Shown one piece after another: positions 1-7,242 of a stretch of DNA of 9,945 nucleotides. The stretch lies in contig JAICJK010000053.1 of NCBI GenBank assembly GCA_025928415.1, positions 1 to 9,945 of the forward strand, given 5' to 3'. Under the pieces are notes generated by a model. The model searched no databases, had not been told where the DNA came from, and saw only the letters and a list, made by a program, of their open reading frames with translations. The position numbers and the translations under genes were made by a program. The DNA is from Solirubrobacteraceae bacterium (GTDB lineage: Bacteria; Actinomycetota; Thermoleophilia; Solirubrobacterales; Solirubrobacteraceae). How positions within the stretch are numbered: position 1 is the stretch's first letter; each line of letters starts with the position of its first letter.

Positions 1-325
1 CCGCGTCGTGCAGGCGCGCGGCCAGGCCGGTCCCCCACTCCGCCCGGGTGACGAACAGCAGCCAGAAGTGCGCCAGGCCGTCCTCGGCGTGGTGGGGCAG
101 GTAGCCCACGACGCCGAGCGCCGCGCCGTCGCGCTCGGCGATCTGCGCCCAGGCGCCGCGGACCGCCAGGCGGTCCGCCGTGCGGGCGATGTCGGCCTGC
201 AGCGCCGGGGGCTCCCAGCCCTCCGGGGCAAAGCACCGGTAGCCCTCGAAGCCCTCGCGCACCAGGCCGCCGATCACCGGCGCGTCCACCGGCGCCGCGC
301 GGCGCAGGACGACCGCGCCGGTCAC
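1..325 (-). CDS. GNAT-family N-acetyltransferase (partial, 3' end cut by window)
   Basis: The frame is open from a GTG at 325 to the window edge, giving 108 residues without a stop; the C-terminus lies outside. The visible part reads like a GNAT acetyltransferase, which moves an acetyl group from acetyl-CoA to an amine. It opens VVLRRAAPVDAPVIGGLV (first strand and helix) and ends FWLLFVTRAEWGTGLAARLH. That end fits the beta4/motif A region, in which R-x-x-W-G-T-G-L-A contacts the pyrophosphate of CoA. The GTG overlaps the fdhD stop by 4 bases (GTGA), and an in-frame TGA lies 12 bases upstream, so this is the only plausible start. It is probably co-transcribed with fdhD. The acceptor substrate cannot be told from the sequence, and a tie to formate metabolism would be speculation. 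The family call is fairly secure. Confidence 0.8.
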   Translation of the reverse strand, partial: MTGAVVLRRAAPVDAPVIGGLVREGFEGYRCFAPEGWEPPALQADIARTADRLAVRGAWAQIAERDGAALGVVGYLPHHAEDGLAHFWLLFVTRAEWGTGLAARLHDA

Positions 326-1083
326 GTCACCCGGTCATCGCGGGTGTACACGTTGACCGCCCCGCGGCGCGCGAAGCCGGCGAGGGTCAGCCCGCGGTCG
401 GCGGCCAGCGAGACGGCGAGCGTGGTCGGGGCCCCGACGCCGACCAGCACGGGCGCCCCGGCCACCGCGGCCTTCTGCACGAGCTCGAAGGACAGCCTCC
501 CCGACACGCACAGGATCAGGCCGTGCAGCGGCAGCTCGCCGTCGAGCGCGCGGCGCCCGACGACCTTGTCCATGGCGTTGTGGCGCCCGACGTCCTCGCG
601 CGCGAGCAGCAGCTCGCCCGCGGCCGTGAACAGGCCGGTCGCGTGCAGGCCGCCGGTCAGCGCGAAGCCGGGCTGCGCCAGGCGGTCGGGCAGCGCGGCG
701 AGCAGGTCGCGCGCGACCTGCGGGCCCGGGGGCAGCGGGTCGGCGTGGACGGCGACCTCCTCCAGCGCCCCGCGGCCGCAGACCCCGCACGAGGACGTCG
801 TGTAGAAGCGGCGCGCCGCCGACCCGGGCCGCGCGCGCAGCTCGGCGTCGACCTCGACGACGTTGGCGGCCAGGTCGGCGGCCGGGCCCGCGCCGCGCAG
901 CTCGCCCAGCAGCCCTTCGCCGTGCAGGAAGCCGACCGCGAGCTCCTCGTCGTGACCCGGGGTCCGCATCGTCACCGCGAGCGCCTGCCCGCCGACGCGG
1001 ATCTCCAGCGGCTCCTCGATCGCGACGCGGTCCTCGCGGCCGTCGTGGCGCAGCGGCGCGTGCAGGCGGGCGGTGGCGTCCAT
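322..1083 (-). CDS. fdhD: FdhD, formate dehydrogenase accessory sulfurtransferase
   Basis: The protein has 253 residues, a normal length for the family. FdhD passes sulfur from a cysteine desulfurase to the molybdenum or tungsten bis-MGD cofactor of formate dehydrogenase, which needs it for activity; it acts in the cytoplasm. Family marks are EEPLEIRVGG near residues 23-32, TPGHDEELAVGFLHGEG at 41-57, the sulfur-transfer C-x-x-C in SSCGVCG (Cys99 and Cys102), EDVGRHNAMDKVVG at 163-176, and SGRLSFELVQKA near 194-205. The ATG at 1083 is the first possible start because an in-frame TAG lies 12 bases upstream; a weak GGGG lies just before it. The gene follows the permease stop after 50 bases and overlaps the acetyltransferase by 4. 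No formate dehydrogenase subunit or cofactor-synthesis gene is in the window, so its client enzyme must be encoded elsewhere. Confidence 0.96.
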   Translation of the reverse strand: MDATARLHAPLRHDGREDRVAIEEPLEIRVGGQALAVTMRTPGHDEELAVGFLHGEGLLGELRGAGPAADLAANVVEVDAELRARPGSAARRFYTTSSCGVCGRGALEEVAVHADPLPPGPQVARDLLAALPDRLAQPGFALTGGLHATGLFTAAGELLLAREDVGRHNAMDKVVGRRALDGELPLHGLILCVSGRLSFELVQKAAVAGAPVLVGVGAPTTLAVSLAADRGLTLAGFARRGAVNVYTRDDRVT

Positions 1084-1133
1084 CGCCCCGGTCTACCACG
1101 AGACGGGCGCGCTCACGCGCGGCCGGGCGTTCT

Positions 1134-3674
1134 CTACTCGTAGGCGAGCGCGTCCAGCACGTCCAGGCGGGACGCCCGGCGCGCCGGCAGCACCGCCGCC
1201 ATCACGCCCGCCACCGCGGACAGGATCAGCACGACGACGAGGCTGCCCACGGGGATCGAGAGCTTGAACCCGTCCAGCGGCTGGGTGACCAGGATCGCCA
1301 GGACGACGCCGAGCACCAGGCCCAGCACGCCGCCGATCAGCGCCGTGATCACCGCCTCGTAGCGGATCATCCGCCGCACCTGGCGCCGCGAGGTGCCGAT
1401 CGCCCGCAGCATCCCCAGCTCGCGCGTGCGCTCGGTGATCGACAGGACCAGGGTGTTGACGATGCCGAACAGCGAGACCACGATGGCCAGCGCGAGCAGC
1501 GCGTAGATCAGCCCGAGGAGCTGGTTGATCTGGTCGGCCTGGTTGCCCTTGAACTCGGACTCGGTCAGCGCCTCGACCTGCGGGAAGTCCTGCGACAGCC
1601 GCGCGTCGACGGCGTGCTTGACCGCCTTGGCGTCGGCCCCGGGCGCGAAGCCGACCAGGACGAACCCGTCCTTGGTGGAGGCGAAGTCCCGCACGAGGGT
1701 CTGGTTGTCGACCGTGAGCTGGCTGAGGAGCTGCCCGCGGTCCTCGGCGATGCCGGTCACGCGCAGCGACACGGTCCGGGTCGTGGGCGTCTTGACCTGC
1801 AGCCGCTGGCCGGGCTTGACGTCGTGGTCGTCCGCGTAGCCCTTGGCGACGACCACGCCGTCCGGCGGCAGCGCCTTGAGCTTGTCGCTGCCGTGGGTGA
1901 CGTTGTACAGCGTGCTGAAGCTCGCCGGGTCGATCCCGGTGACCTGGACGTCCTTGCCGGCCAGCTTGCCCTGCGAGAAGCGCATCGGCGAGACGTCCTG
2001 CACGCCCTGCACGCCGGCCACGGCCTTCGCGGCGCCCGGCGAGAAGGGCCCGAAGCCGTTGATGTTCTGCAGGATCACGCTGGCGTTGGAGCCGGTGTCG
2101 ACGGCGTCGTTGATCGTCTTCTTCGCGCCGGCGGCGAAGATCGACGCGAACGTCACGAGCGCCACGCCGATCATCAGCGCCGCCGCGGTGACCGCGGTGC
2201 GCCCCGGCTGGCGGACCGTGTTCTCGCGCGCCAGGCGGCCGGTCATGCCGGCCAGCGCCTGCAGCGGCCGGCCGACGGCCGAGGCGATCGGGCCGACGAG
2301 CCGCGGGCTGAGCAGGGCGACGCCGAGGAAGGTCAGGGCCGCCCCGCCGCCCAGGAGGCTGAGCGCCTTGGAGCTCGAGCCGCCGCCGAACAGGCCCCAG
2401 GCCATGAGCGCGAAGCCGATCGCGGTCAGGACCACCGCCAGGGGGAAGGCCAGGCGCGAGGTGCGCGTCTGCGGCAGCGCGACGCCTTCGCGCAGCGCGG
2501 CGACCGGCGGCACGCGGGTGGCGCGCAGCGCCGGCGCGAGGCTCGCGATCAGCGTCACGACGATCCCGACGAGCAGCGAGACGATGATCGTGCGCGACTC
2601 GATCACCGTGCCGCTCGACGGCAAGTCGACGCCGACGGCCTTGAACAGCGCGCGCAGCCCCGACGCGACGACGATCCCGATGCCGAGGCCCACGAGCGAG
2701 CCGAGCACGCCGAGCACCAGGCCCTCGGTCAGCACCGAGCGGAGCACCTGGCGCCGCGATGCGCCGAGGGTCCGCAGCAGCGCGAACTCGCGCGCCCGCT
2801 GGGCCACGGTGATCGAGAACGTGTTGAAGATGATGAACGCGCCGACGAACAGCGAGATCCCCGCGAAGGCGAGCAGCGCCGTCGTCAGGAAGGACAGCGC
2901 GCCCTTGATGTCGTCCTGCTGGTTCTTGGTCTGCTGCTTGCCGGTGCGGACCGTCACCGACGACGGCTCGACCTGCTGGATCGCCGCCTTGAGCTGGGCC
3001 GGGGTGGTGCCCGGCCGGCCGGCCACGTAGATCTCGTCGTAGCGGCCGACCTTGCCGGTGACGCGCTGCGCCTCGGGCAGCGTGAGCTCCACCGTGGTCG
3101 CGCCGCCGAGCGAGTCGACGCCGGCGATCGTCAGCAGGCCGGAGATGCGGTACTGCTTGCGCGGCGCGGCGGCCTGCAGGCCGATCGTGTCGCCCACGTG
3201 CAGGCCCTTGCGCTTCGCCGTCGCCTTGTCGATCGACACCTCGCCGGCGTTCGCCGGCGCGTGGCCCTGGGGGTACTCGGCCGCGGAGAAGCGGGCGGGC
3301 AGCACGGAGCCGATGATCGTCGGCGCGCCACCGGACTTGATCGCCTTGCCGTCCTTGCCGATCACCACGCCGCTCTGGTCGTTGACCACGCCCTGGGCCT
3401 CGCCGACCTGCGGCAGCGCCTTCACCCGCGCGAGCACCGAGCCGTCGAGCGACGGGACGGTGCCGTTGTCCTGGCTGCCGATCGAGTCGTTCGGCGAGAC
3501 GACCGCGTCGGTCTTCGCGTAGACCGCGGTGAAGATCCGGTCGAAGGACCGGTTGATCGTGTCCGTGAAGACGTAGGTGCCCGCGATCAGCATCACGCCG
3601 AGCGCGACGGCGAGCGCGGTGAGCCCCAGGCGGGTCTTGCGGGCCAGCAGGCCCTTGAGGGCGACCTTGCGCAC
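1134..3674 (-). CDS. ABC transporter permease, MacB/FtsX-like, two FtsX domains
   Basis: This 846-residue membrane protein is the permease partner of the ATPase just upstream. FtsX/MacB-type permeases work by mechanotransmission, usually to export or extract lipoproteins, peptides or drugs, rather than by forming a simple channel. I count about ten hydrophobic segments: 17-39, 262-288, 317-340, 362-385, 408-428, 436-456, 495-517, 716-742, 773-797 and 806-830. Two large extracytoplasmic domains lie at about 40-262 and 518-715. An internal duplication is clear: REFALLRTLGASRRQV at 295-310 matches RELGMLRAIGTSRRQV at 751-766, each at the start of an FtsX core. The GTG start at 3674 shares its G with the ATPase stop (TAGTG) and has a GAGGA six bases upstream. 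The same frame is open further upstream, but there it only shadows the ATPase gene. The substrate is unknown. Confidence 0.94.
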   Translation of the reverse strand: MRKVALKGLLARKTRLGLTALAVALGVMLIAGTYVFTDTINRSFDRIFTAVYAKTDAVVSPNDSIGSQDNGTVPSLDGSVLARVKALPQVGEAQGVVNDQSGVVIGKDGKAIKSGGAPTIIGSVLPARFSAAEYPQGHAPANAGEVSIDKATAKRKGLHVGDTIGLQAAAPRKQYRISGLLTIAGVDSLGGATTVELTLPEAQRVTGKVGRYDEIYVAGRPGTTPAQLKAAIQQVEPSSVTVRTGKQQTKNQQDDIKGALSFLTTALLAFAGISLFVGAFIIFNTFSITVAQRAREFALLRTLGASRRQVLRSVLTEGLVLGVLGSLVGLGIGIVVASGLRALFKAVGVDLPSSGTVIESRTIIVSLLVGIVVTLIASLAPALRATRVPPVAALREGVALPQTRTSRLAFPLAVVLTAIGFALMAWGLFGGGSSSKALSLLGGGAALTFLGVALLSPRLVGPIASAVGRPLQALAGMTGRLARENTVRQPGRTAVTAAALMIGVALVTFASIFAAGAKKTINDAVDTGSNASVILQNINGFGPFSPGAAKAVAGVQGVQDVSPMRFSQGKLAGKDVQVTGIDPASFSTLYNVTHGSDKLKALPPDGVVVAKGYADDHDVKPGQRLQVKTPTTRTVSLRVTGIAEDRGQLLSQLTVDNQTLVRDFASTKDGFVLVGFAPGADAKAVKHAVDARLSQDFPQVEALTESEFKGNQADQINQLLGLIYALLALAIVVSLFGIVNTLVLSITERTRELGMLRAIGTSRRQVRRMIRYEAVITALIGGVLGLVLGVVLAILVTQPLDGFKLSIPVGSLVVVLILSAVAGVMAAVLPARRASRLDVLDALAYE

Positions 3675-4384
3675 TAGCGGTCCTCGTCGCTGGAGACCCG
3701 CCCGTCGGTCAGCGTGATCGTGCGGTCGCCCACCGCCGCGGCGTCGGGGTCGTGGGTGACCATGATGATCGTCTGCCCGAACTCGTCCACCGAGCGCCGC
3801 AGGAGGGCCAGGACCTCCCCCGACGTCGTCGAGTCCAGGTTGCCGGTGGGCTCGTCGGCGAAGACGACCGCGGGCCGGGAGGCGAGCGCGCGCGCCACCG
3901 CGACGCGCTGCTGCTGGCCGCCGGACAGCTCGGCGGGGCGATGGGTCAGGCGGTCGCGCAGGCCGACGGTGTCCACCAGCCGCTCGATCCACTCGGGGTC
4001 GGGCTTCTGGCCGGCGATCGACAGCGGCAGCAGGATGTTCTCCTCCGCGGTGAGGACCGGGAGCAGGTTGAACGACTGGAAGATGAACCCGACCTTGTCG
4101 CGCCGCAGCGTGGTCAGCCCCTGGTCGTCGAGGCCCGCGAGCTCGGTCCCGTCGAGCACCACCGAGCCGCTCGTCGGGCGGTCGAGGCCGGCCAGGATGT
4201 GCATCAGCGTGGACTTGCCCGAGCCGGACGCGCCCATGATCGCGGTGAAGCGGCTGGGCGGGAAGGCGATGGTCACCCCACGCAGCGCGTCGACGGCGGC
4301 CTCGCCCTCGCCGTAGCGGCGGGTGAGGTCGGTCGCCGCGACGATGGCGGACGTGGTCGTGGCTGTGCTGGAAGGCGCAGGCAT
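3674..4384 (-). CDS. ABC transporter ATP-binding protein, MacB/LolD type
   Basis: This 236-residue cytoplasmic ATPase powers the permease encoded next. All nucleotide-binding motifs are present: Walker A GASGSGKST at 51-59, Q-loop Gln103 in FIFQSFNLLP, signature LSGGQQQR at 153-160, Walker B VVFADEPT with catalytic Glu178, a D-loop in GNLD (181-184), and the switch His211 in VTHD. The FIFQSFNLLPVLTAEEN and ADEPTGNLDS wording is typical of the LolD/MacB/FtsE branch that pairs with FtsX-like permeases. I take the ATG at 4384 as the start. A TTG 45 bases upstream is in frame, but the added residues are low-complexity and overlap the hairpin. There is no clear Shine-Dalgarno sequence before the ATG, so the start is less certain than the function. 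The gene is probably first in its transcript, with the permease. The nearby two-component system is a candidate regulator. Confidence 0.95.
   Translation of the reverse strand: MPAPSSTATTTSAIVAATDLTRRYGEGEAAVDALRGVTIAFPPSRFTAIMGASGSGKSTLMHILAGLDRPTSGSVVLDGTELAGLDDQGLTTLRRDKVGFIFQSFNLLPVLTAEENILLPLSIAGQKPDPEWIERLVDTVGLRDRLTHRPAELSGGQQQRVAVARALASRPAVVFADEPTGNLDSTTSGEVLALLRRSVDEFGQTIIMVTHDPDAAAVGDRTITLTDGRVSSDEDR
3681..3685 (-). promoter_or_regulatory. Ribosome binding site of the FtsX-like permease
   Basis: GAGGA on the minus strand lies inside the last codons of the ATPase gene, six bases before the permease GTG. Its spacing supports the GTG at 3674 over any upstream start in the long open frame. 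Confidence 0.65.
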
Positions 4385-4426
4385 GCGGCGCAGTGTTGCG
4401 AAAACGCGCGCGGGCGGCGGTACGGG

Positions 4427-4447
4427 CAACCCCCGGCCGGGGGGTCA
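4427..4447 (-). terminator. GC-rich hairpin between response regulator and ABC genes, possible terminator
   Basis: On the minus strand TGACCCCC pairs with GGGGGTTG around a five-base CGGCC loop, giving an eight-base-pair stem with two G-T pairs. The core, 4430-4443, is a perfect 14-base palindrome. It begins 16 bases after the LuxR-type regulator stop, where a terminator would be expected. No T-run follows, so it is not a classic intrinsic terminator, though such tail-less hairpins are often proposed in high-GC actinobacteria. It could instead be an operator for the ABC genes, since it lies 42 bases upstream of their start. The rest of the 79-base gap (4385-4463) shows no convincing promoter. 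Confidence 0.4.
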
Positions 4448-4463
4448 CGCCTGCCTCCGGCGC

Positions 4464-5108
4464 TCAGGCCTGCAGGTAGGTCAGGACGGCCAGGACGCGG
4501 CGGTGGTCGTCCTGGGTGGGCGGCAGGCCGAGCTTGCCGAAGATGCTCGTGACGTGCTTCTCGACGGCGCGGTCGGTCACGACCAGGCCCTCGGCGATGG
4601 CGTGGTTGGAGCGGCCCTCGGCCATCAGCTCGAGCACGTCGCGCTCGCGCGGCGTCAGCTCGGCCAGGGGGTCGTCGCGGCGGTGGCGGCCCAGCAGCCG
4701 CGCCACGACCTCCGGGTCCAGCGCGCTGCCGCCCTGCCCGACGCGGCGCACGGCCTCCACGAAGCGCTCGAGGTCGGCGACGCGGTCCTTGAGCAGGTAG
4801 CCGATCCCGCCCGCGTCCCCGGCCAGCAGCTCGACGGCGTAGGCCTCCTCGACGAACTGGGAGAGCACGAGCACCCCCGTCTCGGGCCAGCGCTCGCGGA
4901 TCTCGGCCGCCGCCTTGAGGCCCTCGTCGGTGTGGGTCGGCGGCATGCGGACGTCGACCACGGCCACGTCGGGCCGGTGGGCGTTGACCTTGCGCAGCAG
5001 GTCGCCGGCGTCGCCCGCCTGGGCGACGACCTCGAGGCCCGCCTCCTCGAGCAGCCGCGCGATGCCCTCGCGCAGCAGCACGGAGTCGTCGGCTAGGACG
5101 ACGCGCAC
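4464..5108 (-). CDS. NarL/LuxR-type response regulator
   Basis: This 214-residue DNA-binding regulator is presumably phosphorylated by the adjacent kinase. The receiver spans about 1-120: acidic pair Asp7/Asp8, phospho-acceptor Asp52 in VVDVRMPPTHTDEGL, the switch Ser83 in LVLSQ, and Lys107 in YLLKD. The LuxR-type helix-turn-helix spans about 148-211 and has the standard LTPRERDVLELMAEGRSN opening, then AIAEGLVVTDRAVEKHV and IFGKLGL. The MPPTHTDEGL wording is common in actinobacterial regulators paired with HisKA_3 kinases. The GTG start at 5108 has GAGG five bases upstream and places the gene 16 bases inside the kinase gene; the same frame upstream is only a shadow of the kinase. Its targets are unknown. 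The ABC exporter directly downstream is the obvious candidate, by position only. Confidence 0.95.
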   Translation of the reverse strand: MRVVLADDSVLLREGIARLLEEAGLEVVAQAGDAGDLLRKVNAHRPDVAVVDVRMPPTHTDEGLKAAAEIRERWPETGVLVLSQFVEEAYAVELLAGDAGGIGYLLKDRVADLERFVEAVRRVGQGGSALDPEVVARLLGRHRRDDPLAELTPRERDVLELMAEGRSNHAIAEGLVVTDRAVEKHVTSIFGKLGLPPTQDDHRRVLAVLTYLQA

Positions 5109-6838
5109 GGGATCCTCGCCCTGACGACGGTCCCCGCGCCCGGCGGGGAGAGGATCTCCAGCCGGCCGTCGACCGCGGCCAGGCGGTCGGCGAGGCCGCG
5201 CAGGCCGGTCCCGGCGGCGGGGTCGGCGCCGCCGACCCCGTCGTCGCGCACCTCCACCACGGCGTGCCCGTTGACGCGCTCGACGGCCACGCTGGCGTGC
5301 CGGGCGCCCGCGTACTTGGCGACGTTGGTCAGCCCCTCGGCGAGCACGAAGTAGGCGACGGTCTCCACGGCGTTGGGCAGCCGCTCCGGCGGCATGCACC
5401 GGATCTCGACCGGGACGGTGGCGCGCTGCACCAGGCCGTCGACGGCAGCGCCGAGCCCGCGCTCGGTCAGGACGGCGGGGTGCAGGCCGCGCGCGAGCTC
5501 GCGCAGCTCCTGCTGGGCCTGGCGCAGCTCCTCGCGGGCGCCGTCGAGCAGCTCCCCGGCGGCGGACGGGTCGTCGCGCAGCTTGGCGCGCGCCATGCCG
5601 ACCTGCAGCCCGAGCGCGACGAGCCGCTGCTGGGCCCCGTCGTGCAGGTCGCGCTCGAAGCGCCGCCGCTCGGCCAGGCCGAAGGCGATGATCCCGGCCC
5701 GGGACTGCTCGAGCTCCTCCACCCGGGCGCGCAGCTCCGCCCCCAGGCGCTCGTTCTCCAGCGCGAGCGCCGCGGCGGCGCCGGCCGCCTGCACGAGGTC
5801 GGGGTCGTCGAGCAGCGCGGCGTCGTGGACCAGCGCGGCGATGCGGCGCCCCTCGGCGCGCACCTCGGTCACGCCGCGACCCGCGCCGTCGGCCGGCAGC
5901 TCGACCGCCCGGCCCTCCAAGTCGACGTAGCGCTGGTCACGGGGCAGCCAGTACAGCAGGCGCAGGGTCGGGTCGCCAAGCGCCTCGGCGAGCGCCTCCC
6001 GCACGCCGCCGGTCCGCCGGGCCGCGCTGAGGCGCTGGATCAGCGAGCCGATCGCGCCGGCGGCGAACCAGCGGCGGCGGCCGAGGCCGAGCAGGAAGAC
6101 GTAGGGCAGCGCCAGCAGGCAGGCGAGCGCCGCGAGGTCGGGGACGAGCGCCACGGTGGAACCGGCGCCCACGAGGTCCAGCCCCACGCTCAGCCCCACC
6201 CCGAGGATCAGGCCGGTGCCCGTCCACAGCACGGGCCCGAGGCTGCGGCGCTCTGGCGCCGTGGCCGCCCGCCAGCGCTCCACGAACGTCGCGATGACCG
6301 CGCCGGCGAGCAGCACGCCCAGGCCCTCGGCGACGCCGAGGGCGACCTTGGCCACGCCCGGGGCATGGACGAGGACGTAGGCGTTGCGGGGGTGCGAGTC
6401 GTCCTCCAGCGGGCCGTCGAGCAGCAGCAGCACGAGGTTGGCGCCGAGCACGAGCGCGTAGACGCCGCCGACGATCCAGCGGTCGCGCGCCCGGTCCAGG
6501 CGGCCCTCGGGGAACGCGAGCAGCATGTGGACGATCGTCCCGAGGTACAGCGACGAGAAGACGTAGCCCAGGCCGTAGAGCGCGGGCGTGTCGGAGGCCA
6601 TCGGGGCGCTCAGGAAGAAGACGAACCCGACCGCGGTCATCAGGGCGCCGAAGCCGCTGTGCGGCCGCCGCCACCAGGCGAACAGGCCGACGCCGATGAA
6701 CGACAGCATCATGAACGGCGACGCCAGGGCCCAGACGGGCGCCTCCCGGGCGTCGCTGGACAGCAGCAGCGCGGAGCCGAGCGCCGCCAGCAGGACGCCG
6801 AGGGCGGCCAGCAGCCACAGCTGGGTCCGCAGGTTCAA
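5093..6838 (-). CDS. Membrane sensor histidine kinase, HisKA_3 type
   Basis: This 581-residue kinase senses an unknown signal and phosphorylates response regulators. About eight membrane helices fill the first 252 residues: 6-26, 35-55, 62-81, 87-108, 122-140, 166-186, 202-223 and 229-251. A soluble, GAF-like region follows at about 281-365 (LYWLPRD, then VHDAALLDDPDLV), with a coiled stretch at 360-380. The dimerisation and phospho-acceptor segment is ERDLHDGAQQRL with His399. The ATPase domain shows the N box EGLTNVAKYA (Asn505), the G1 box DDGVGG (532-537) and the G2 box GTGLRGLADRL (543-553). The TTG start at 6838 overlaps the preceding stop (TTGA), with GAGG ten bases upstream. The frame runs further upstream but only shadows the receiver gene, and the first hydrophobic helix begins right after this TTG. 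No known extracellular sensor domain is visible. Confidence 0.93.
   Translation of the reverse strand: MNLRTQLWLLAALGVLLAALGSALLLSSDAREAPVWALASPFMMLSFIGVGLFAWWRRPHSGFGALMTAVGFVFFLSAPMASDTPALYGLGYVFSSLYLGTIVHMLLAFPEGRLDRARDRWIVGGVYALVLGANLVLLLLDGPLEDDSHPRNAYVLVHAPGVAKVALGVAEGLGVLLAGAVIATFVERWRAATAPERRSLGPVLWTGTGLILGVGLSVGLDLVGAGSTVALVPDLAALACLLALPYVFLLGLGRRRWFAAGAIGSLIQRLSAARRTGGVREALAEALGDPTLRLLYWLPRDQRYVDLEGRAVELPADGAGRGVTEVRAEGRRIAALVHDAALLDDPDLVQAAGAAAALALENERLGAELRARVEELEQSRAGIIAFGLAERRRFERDLHDGAQQRLVALGLQVGMARAKLRDDPSAAGELLDGAREELRQAQQELRELARGLHPAVLTERGLGAAVDGLVQRATVPVEIRCMPPERLPNAVETVAYFVLAEGLTNVAKYAGARHASVAVERVNGHAVVEVRDDGVGGADPAAGTGLRGLADRLAAVDGRLEILSPPGAGTVVRARIPCASS
5114..5117 (-). 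promoter_or_regulatory. Ribosome binding site of the LuxR-type regulator
   Basis: GAGG on the minus strand lies five bases before the GTG at 5108, within the 3' end of the kinase gene. It fixes the regulator start well inside the long open frame. Confidence 0.65.
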
Positions 6839-7197
6839 GCCAGCACCGCCTCGAGCGCCGCGCCCGAGAGCTCCCCCTTCGGGATGAAGCCCCGGGCGCC
6901 GCTCGCGAGCACGAGCGGACCGTAGTCCGAGCCGTCCCGGCTGGAGATGAGCACGACCTGCGGGTGGGCGCCCGTCGCCCCGGCGGCGGTCAGGCGGGAG
7001 GCGACGGCGAACCCGTCGAGATCCGGGAGGTTGACGTCGAGCAGCACGACCTGCGGCGCCAGGCGGCCCGCGCACTCGAGGGCGCTGTGCCCGTCCGGCG
7101 CCTCGCCGACGACGTCGTATCCCTCGGCCTCCAGCAGCATGCGCGCCGTCGCCCGGAAGCTCGGGTGATCGTCGACGATGAGGACGGTGGTCGCCAT
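6835..7197 (-). CDS. Receiver-only (CheY-like) response regulator
   Basis: The protein is 120 residues long and is a complete receiver with no output domain. It has acidic pair Asp9/Asp10 in LIVDDHPSF, phospho-acceptor Asp54 in VVLLDVNLPDLDG, switch Ser85 in VVLISSRD, and Lys107 in FIPKGEL. All residues for phosphoryl transfer are therefore present, and it should be a working phospho-acceptor. It stops right after the last receiver helix, and its stop overlaps the kinase start by 4 bases, so no DNA-binding domain has been lost to a frameshift within the gene as read. Such proteins act as phosphate sinks, relays or protein-binding switches. The ATG at 7197 is a natural start, though no Shine-Dalgarno sequence precedes it. 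It follows rpe after 45 bases, in which I see no terminator or convincing promoter. Confidence 0.93.
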   Translation of the reverse strand: MATTVLIVDDHPSFRATARMLLEAEGYDVVGEAPDGHSALECAGRLAPQVVLLDVNLPDLDGFAVASRLTAAGATGAHPQVVLISSRDGSDYGPLVLASGARGFIPKGELSGAALEAVLA

Positions 7198-7242
7198 GCT
7201 AGGACCGGAAGATGGAGCGCGTCCTGGGGCGCGGCAAGGGGG

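Noticed and set aside
1107..1120. Five-base-pair GC stem with a TGAG loop between the permease and fdhD
   Set aside because: A stem this short with no T-tail is expected by chance in DNA of this composition.
1614..3677. Long plus-strand open frame of 687 codons opposite the ABC permease
   Set aside because: Its translation is a low-complexity mix of Arg, Ala, Gly and Asp with no domain. It is the antisense shadow of a high-GC gene whose minus-strand product has clear FtsX motifs.
4401..4429. Possible promoter for the ABC genes (minus-strand TTGCCC, 17 bases, CGTTTT)
   Set aside because: The -10 hexamer does not resemble a sigma-70 consensus, and the -35 overlaps the hairpin. It is too weak to annotate.
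3675..4448. Possible ATPase-permease fusion from the long open frame upstream of the permease
   Set aside because: The upstream part is in a different frame from the ATPase and reads as arginine-rich shadow sequence with no Walker motifs. Two separate genes sharing one base explain the sequence.
5264..6925. Plus-strand open frame of 553 codons opposite the histidine kinase
   Set aside because: Composition is biased toward Arg, Ala, Gly and Gln, with no recognisable fold, and it lies opposite a kinase with all its boxes. It is a shadow frame.
7198..7242. Gap between rpe and the receiver-only regulator, checked for a terminator or promoter
   Set aside because: No stable hairpin and no convincing -10 element could be seen, so it is left unannotated. 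A transcript boundary here is still possible.
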